Shown: piece by piece, positions 5,314-8,020 of the stretch
Layout of the letters: each line of letters starts with the position of its first letter
How positions within the stretch are numbered: the stretch's first letter is position 1
The notes under the pieces: generated by a model
The model's input: only the letters and a program-made list of their open reading frames with translations
The model's database searches: none
What the model was told of the DNA's origin: nothing
DNA from: DASRHY01 sp046765875
GTDB lineage: Bacteria; Actinomycetota; Actinomycetes; Propionibacteriales; Kribbellaceae
Direction of reading: 5' to 3'
NCBI GenBank assembly: GCA_046765875.1
Contig: JBKPSJ010000416.1
Span: 1 to 8,020 of the forward strand
Length of the DNA stretch: 8,020 nt
Translations under genes and position numbers: made by a program

Positions 5314-6138
5314 GTGGGCGTACGGGTTCTGGGTCCTCGCGACCTGTCGGCGGCCCGGGCGGTCATCGCACGCGACCCGGTCGTGAACGTGTTCGTGGAC
5401 AGCCTGGTGCAGGCCTCCGGGCTGGATCCGCGCCGCGGTGCCGAGGTGTGGGGGTACGTCGAGCACGGTGAGCTGCTCTCGTTGTGTCATGCCGGCGGCA
5501 ACCTGGTGCCGGTCGAGGCGGGCGACAACGCCTTGCGCGCGTTCACGACGTACGCGCTGCGCCGGGGCCGGACCTGCTTTCAGATCGTCGGCCCGGCGCG
5601 CGCCGTCCGGGTGCTGTGGGAGGGGCTGGAGCCGAGCTGGGGACCGGCCCGCGAGGTCCGACTGGATCAGCCGTTCATGGTGATCGGGTCCGGTCCGGCG
5701 ATCACGCCGGACCCGCGGGTACGCCAGGTCGAGCCGTCCGAGCTGGACATGCTCTACCCGGCCTGCGTGGCGATGTACACCGAGGAGGTCGGCGTACCTC
5801 CGCAGACCGGACCGGACGGAACCTTCTACCGGTCCCGGGTCGCTGAGCTGATCCGGACCGGCCGGGCGTTCGCCTGGATCGAGGACGGCGAGGTGGTGTT
5901 CAAGGCCGAGGTCGGTGCCGTGGGCAACGGTGCCTGCCAGATCCAGGGTGTGTGGGTGCAGCCGAAGCGGCGCGGCCAGGGCCTGTCCGCGCCGGCTATG
6001 GCGACCGTCGTCGACCTCGCATCGTCGTTCGCGCCGGTGGTGACGTTGTACGTGAACTCGTACAACACGGCCGCGCGAGCGGCCTACCACCGGGTCGGCT
6101 TCCGCACCATCGAGACGTTCGCGACCGTCCTGTTCTGA
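5314..6138 (+). CDS. Two-domain GNAT acetyltransferase (DUF4081-like N-terminus)
   Basis: A 274-residue cytoplasmic protein of a type widespread in actinobacteria. Residues about 8-110 (LSAARAVIARDPVVNVFVDS, then VWGYVEHGELLSLCHAGGNL) form a degenerate GNAT-like DUF4081 domain. Residues about 135-274 are a GNAT domain with the acetyl-CoA loop VQPKRRGQGLSAPAM (215-229) and the closing motif YVNSYNTAARAAYHRVGF (246-263). The substrate is unknown; by family, an amine or protein N-terminus is possible. An in-frame TAG at 5302 limits the start to TTG 5308 or GTG 5314. I chose GTG because a -10-like hexamer lies 6 bases upstream and the encoded MGVRVLGPRDL begins like the family. It is followed by proS after 90 bases; from memory, this kind of gene lies near ispG and proS in many actinomycetes, so it looks like chromosomal backbone. 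Confidence 0.9.
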   Translation: MGVRVLGPRDLSAARAVIARDPVVNVFVDSLVQASGLDPRRGAEVWGYVEHGELLSLCHAGGNLVPVEAGDNALRAFTTYALRRGRTCFQIVGPARAVRVLWEGLEPSWGPAREVRLDQPFMVIGSGPAITPDPRVRQVEPSELDMLYPACVAMYTEEVGVPPQTGPDGTFYRSRVAELIRTGRAFAWIEDGEVVFKAEVGAVGNGACQIQGVWVQPKRRGQGLSAPAMATVVDLASSFAPVVTLYVNSYNTAARAAYHRVGFRTIETFATVLF

Positions 6139-6181
6139 GCGGGATCCCCAAACTCGGGTGAGAGCCCGCGGACGGCACCGC

Positions 6182-6187
6182 TATCCT
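6182..6187 (+). promoter_or_regulatory. Probable -10 hexamer (TATCCT) of the proS promoter
   Basis: TATCCT is a good TANNNT match; a transcript starting about 7 bases later would have a leader of roughly 34 bases before the GTG at 6229. The -35 region around 6159-6164 is weak. No T-box or other riboswitch-sized leader fits in this 90-base gap. Confidence 0.5.
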
Positions 6188-6218
6188 CGCCGGTGTCAGC
6201 TGGTAATTGAGAAGTATT

Positions 6219-6223
6219 GGAGA
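6219..6223 (+). promoter_or_regulatory. Ribosome binding site of proS
   Basis: GGAGA lies 5 bases before GTG 6229, a normal spacing, and decides the start. It overlaps the competing TTG codon at 6217, which would need its own site and has none. It is the only well-placed Shine-Dalgarno among the starts in this window. Confidence 0.75.
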
Positions 6224-6228
6224 CTCCC

Positions 6229-8013
6229 GTGACCCTGCGCATGTCGTCGCTGTTCCTGCGTACCCTGCGCGAGGACCCGGCGGATGCGGAGGTCCCGAGC
6301 CATCGGCTGCTGGTGCGGGCCGGCTACATCCGCCGCGCCGCGCCCGGGATCTACACCTGGCTGCCGCTCGGGCTGAAGGTGCTGCGCAACATCGAGACCA
6401 TCATCCGCGAGGAGATGAACGCGATCGGCGGCCAGGAACTGCTGTTCCCCGCGTTGCTGCCGCGCGAGCCGTACGAGGCGACCAACCGCTGGACCGAATA
6501 CGGGCCGAACATCTTCCGGATGAAGGACCGCAAGGGTGCGGACTACCTGCTCGGCCCAACCCATGAGGAGATGTTCGCGCTCGTCGTGAAGGACATGTAC
6601 TCCTCGTACAAGGATCTGCCGCTGTTCCTGTACCAGATCCAGAACAAGTACCGCGACGAGGCGCGGCCGCGGGCCGGTGTGCTGCGCGGGCGCGAGTTCA
6701 TCATGAAGGACTCGTACTCGTTCGACATCGACGACGAGGGCCTGCAGCGCTCGTACGACCTGCACCGGCAGGCGTACATCAACATCTTCGACCGGCTCGG
6801 CTTCGAGTACGTGATCGTCAAGGCGATGTCCGGCGCGATGGGCGGCTCGGCCTCGGAGGAGTTCCTCGCGATGGCCGAGAACGGCGAGGACACCTTCGTC
6901 CGCTCGGCGGGTGGGTACGCCGCCAACGTCGAGGCCGTCGAGGTGCCGCAGGCCGAATCTGTTGACCACTCCGGCGTACCGGCGGCCGAGGTCGTCGACA
7001 CACCGGACACGCCCACCATCGACACCCTGGTGGACACGCTGAACGCGAAGCACGCGCGCGCCGACGGCCGCGAATGGAGCGCCGCCGACACGCTCAAGAA
7101 CGTGCTGGTGATGGTCGTCCATCCCGACGGCACCCGCGAGCCGCTGGCGATCGGCGTACCGGGGGACCGGGCGGTCGACGAGAAGCGGCTGGCCGCGCAG
7201 CTCGAGCCGGCCGAGGTGTCGGCGTTCGAGGAGACCGACTTCGCCGAGCACCCGGCGCTGGCCAAGGGCTATATCGGCCCAGGCGTGCTGGGAGAGAAGA
7301 ACGCGTCGAAGATCCGGTACCTGCTCGACCCGCGGGTGGCGGTCGGCTCGGCCTGGGCGACCGGCGCGGACCGGCCGGGCTTCCACGTCCTCAACCTGGT
7401 GAACGGCCGCGACTTCACCGCCGATGGCACCATCCAGGCCGCCGAGGTGCGCGACGGCGACCCGGCGCCGGACGGCTCGGGTCCGCTGGAGTCCGCTCGT
7501 GGCATCGAGATGGGGCACATCTTCCAGCTGGGCAGGAAGTACGCCGAGGCGCTCGGCCTGCGGGTGCTCGACCAGAACGGCAAGCTGGTCACGGTAACGA
7601 TGGGCTCGTACGGCGTCGGCGTCACCCGCGCGGTGGCGGCGATCGCCGAGGGCACCCACGACGAGCTCGGCCTGTGCTGGCCGCGCGAGGTCGCACCGGC
7701 CGACGTCCATCTGGTTGCCACCGGCAAGGAATCCGGGGTCTTCGCCAAGGCCGCCGAGATCGCCGAGCAGCTCGACGCGCGTGGTGTCCGGGTCCTGTAT
7801 GACGACCGCGAGAAGGTCTCACCCGGGGTCAAGTTCAAGGACGCCGAGCTGATCGGCGTACCGACCATCGTGGTGGTCGGCAAGGGCCTGGCCGACGGCG
7901 TGATCGAGGTCAAGGACCGCCGCACCGGCGACCGCGAGAACGTCCCGGTCGACCAGGTGGTCGAGCACCTCACCGCGCTGGTCGCCCCCACACCGTCCAG
8001 CGCTCCAGCCTGA
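6229..8013 (+). CDS. proS: Proline--tRNA ligase, bacterial type with editing insertion
   Basis: A class II aminoacyl-tRNA synthetase that charges tRNA-Pro with proline using ATP in the cytoplasm; essential for translation. The 594 residues match the long bacterial type. The N-terminus MTLRMSSLFLRTLREDPADA and RRAAPGIYTWLPLGLKVLRN are typical. Class II motif 2 (RDEARPRAGVLRGREFIMKD) starts at Arg142. An insertion of about 170 residues (about 225-400) between motifs 2 and 3 is the YbaK-like INS domain that hydrolyses Ala-tRNA-Pro. Lys290 in DTLKNVLV appears to align with the INS lysine known to matter for editing in E. coli. Motif 3 is GSYGVGVTR (459-467). The HGTP anticodon-binding domain fills about 485-585 (VHLVATGK, VLYDDREKVSPGVKFKDAEL). 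The stop TGA is 7 bases before the window end. Nothing looks truncated or broken. Confidence 0.97.
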   Translation: MTLRMSSLFLRTLREDPADAEVPSHRLLVRAGYIRRAAPGIYTWLPLGLKVLRNIETIIREEMNAIGGQELLFPALLPREPYEATNRWTEYGPNIFRMKDRKGADYLLGPTHEEMFALVVKDMYSSYKDLPLFLYQIQNKYRDEARPRAGVLRGREFIMKDSYSFDIDDEGLQRSYDLHRQAYINIFDRLGFEYVIVKAMSGAMGGSASEEFLAMAENGEDTFVRSAGGYAANVEAVEVPQAESVDHSGVPAAEVVDTPDTPTIDTLVDTLNAKHARADGREWSAADTLKNVLVMVVHPDGTREPLAIGVPGDRAVDEKRLAAQLEPAEVSAFEETDFAEHPALAKGYIGPGVLGEKNASKIRYLLDPRVAVGSAWATGADRPGFHVLNLVNGRDFTADGTIQAAEVRDGDPAPDGSGPLESARGIEMGHIFQLGRKYAEALGLRVLDQNGKLVTVTMGSYGVGVTRAVAAIAEGTHDELGLCWPREVAPADVHLVATGKESGVFAKAAEIAEQLDARGVRVLYDDREKVSPGVKFKDAELIGVPTIVVVGKGLADGVIEVKDRRTGDRENVPVDQVVEHLTALVAPTPSSAPA

Positions 8014-8020
8014 CGTACCC

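Noticed and set aside
5218..6090. Upstream in-frame extension of the AraC gene by about 290 codons
   Set aside because: The extension is antisense to the GNAT gene, has an Arg/His-rich composition without domains, and AraC-like sequence begins at the GTG at 5217.
6139..6169. GCGGG/CCCGC inverted repeat after the GNAT stop codon as a terminator
   Set aside because: Only five outer pairs around a 21-base interior with competing pairings and no U-tract; too weak to call.
6196..7710. Long minus-strand reading frame of about 500 codons opposite proS
   Set aside because: proS is unmistakable on the plus strand; the antisense frame is open only because of GC-rich third positions and shows no family motif.

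Overview
The window is GC-rich, with strong G/C at third codon positions, frequent GTG starts and actinobacterial-type proteins: a DUF4081-like acetyltransferase next to a bacterial-type proline tRNA ligase, an EntS-like MFS exporter, and an AraC regulator of a type common in actinomycetes. I infer a high-GC actinomycete. A Kribbella/Nocardioidaceae-like host is only an impression. No mobile element, tRNA, rRNA or CRISPR array was seen.

Layout. (1) Positions 2-427 (+): 3' part of a GNAT acetyltransferase whose start lies before the window. (2) Positions 424-537 (-): apparent C-terminal remnant of a VOC/glyoxalase-fold gene. (3) Positions 567-2002 (+): a promoter with MerR-family operator geometry (19-bp spacer) drives a drug-exporter-like MFS transporter. 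Its last 46 codons run antisense into the next gene. (4) Positions 5217-1862 (-): three co-directional genes, an AraC-family regulator, a berberine-bridge-type FAD oxidase with both covalent-FAD residues, and a complete cytochrome P450. (5) Positions 5314-8013 (+): a two-domain GNAT protein followed by proS, which look like the conserved chromosomal backbone.

How the genes may work together. The regulator, flavin oxidase and P450 form a compact oxidative unit, most plausibly for tailoring or degrading a small molecule. The convergent exporter could move the product or a toxic substrate, but its promoter suggests separate, MerR-type control, and no MerR gene is in view. No ferredoxin or ferredoxin reductase is present, so the P450 would borrow redox partners from elsewhere. 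proS supplies prolyl-tRNA and is unrelated in function.

The most notable non-gene signals are a perfect 24-bp palindrome inside the P450 gene, the 141-bp convergent coding overlap, the MerR-like operator, and a series of starts with a -10-like hexamer only 6-7 bases upstream and no Shine-Dalgarno, which suggests leaderless mRNAs. I see no clearly new defence or mobile system. The AraC/FAD-oxidase/P450 unit is the best candidate for undescribed chemistry.
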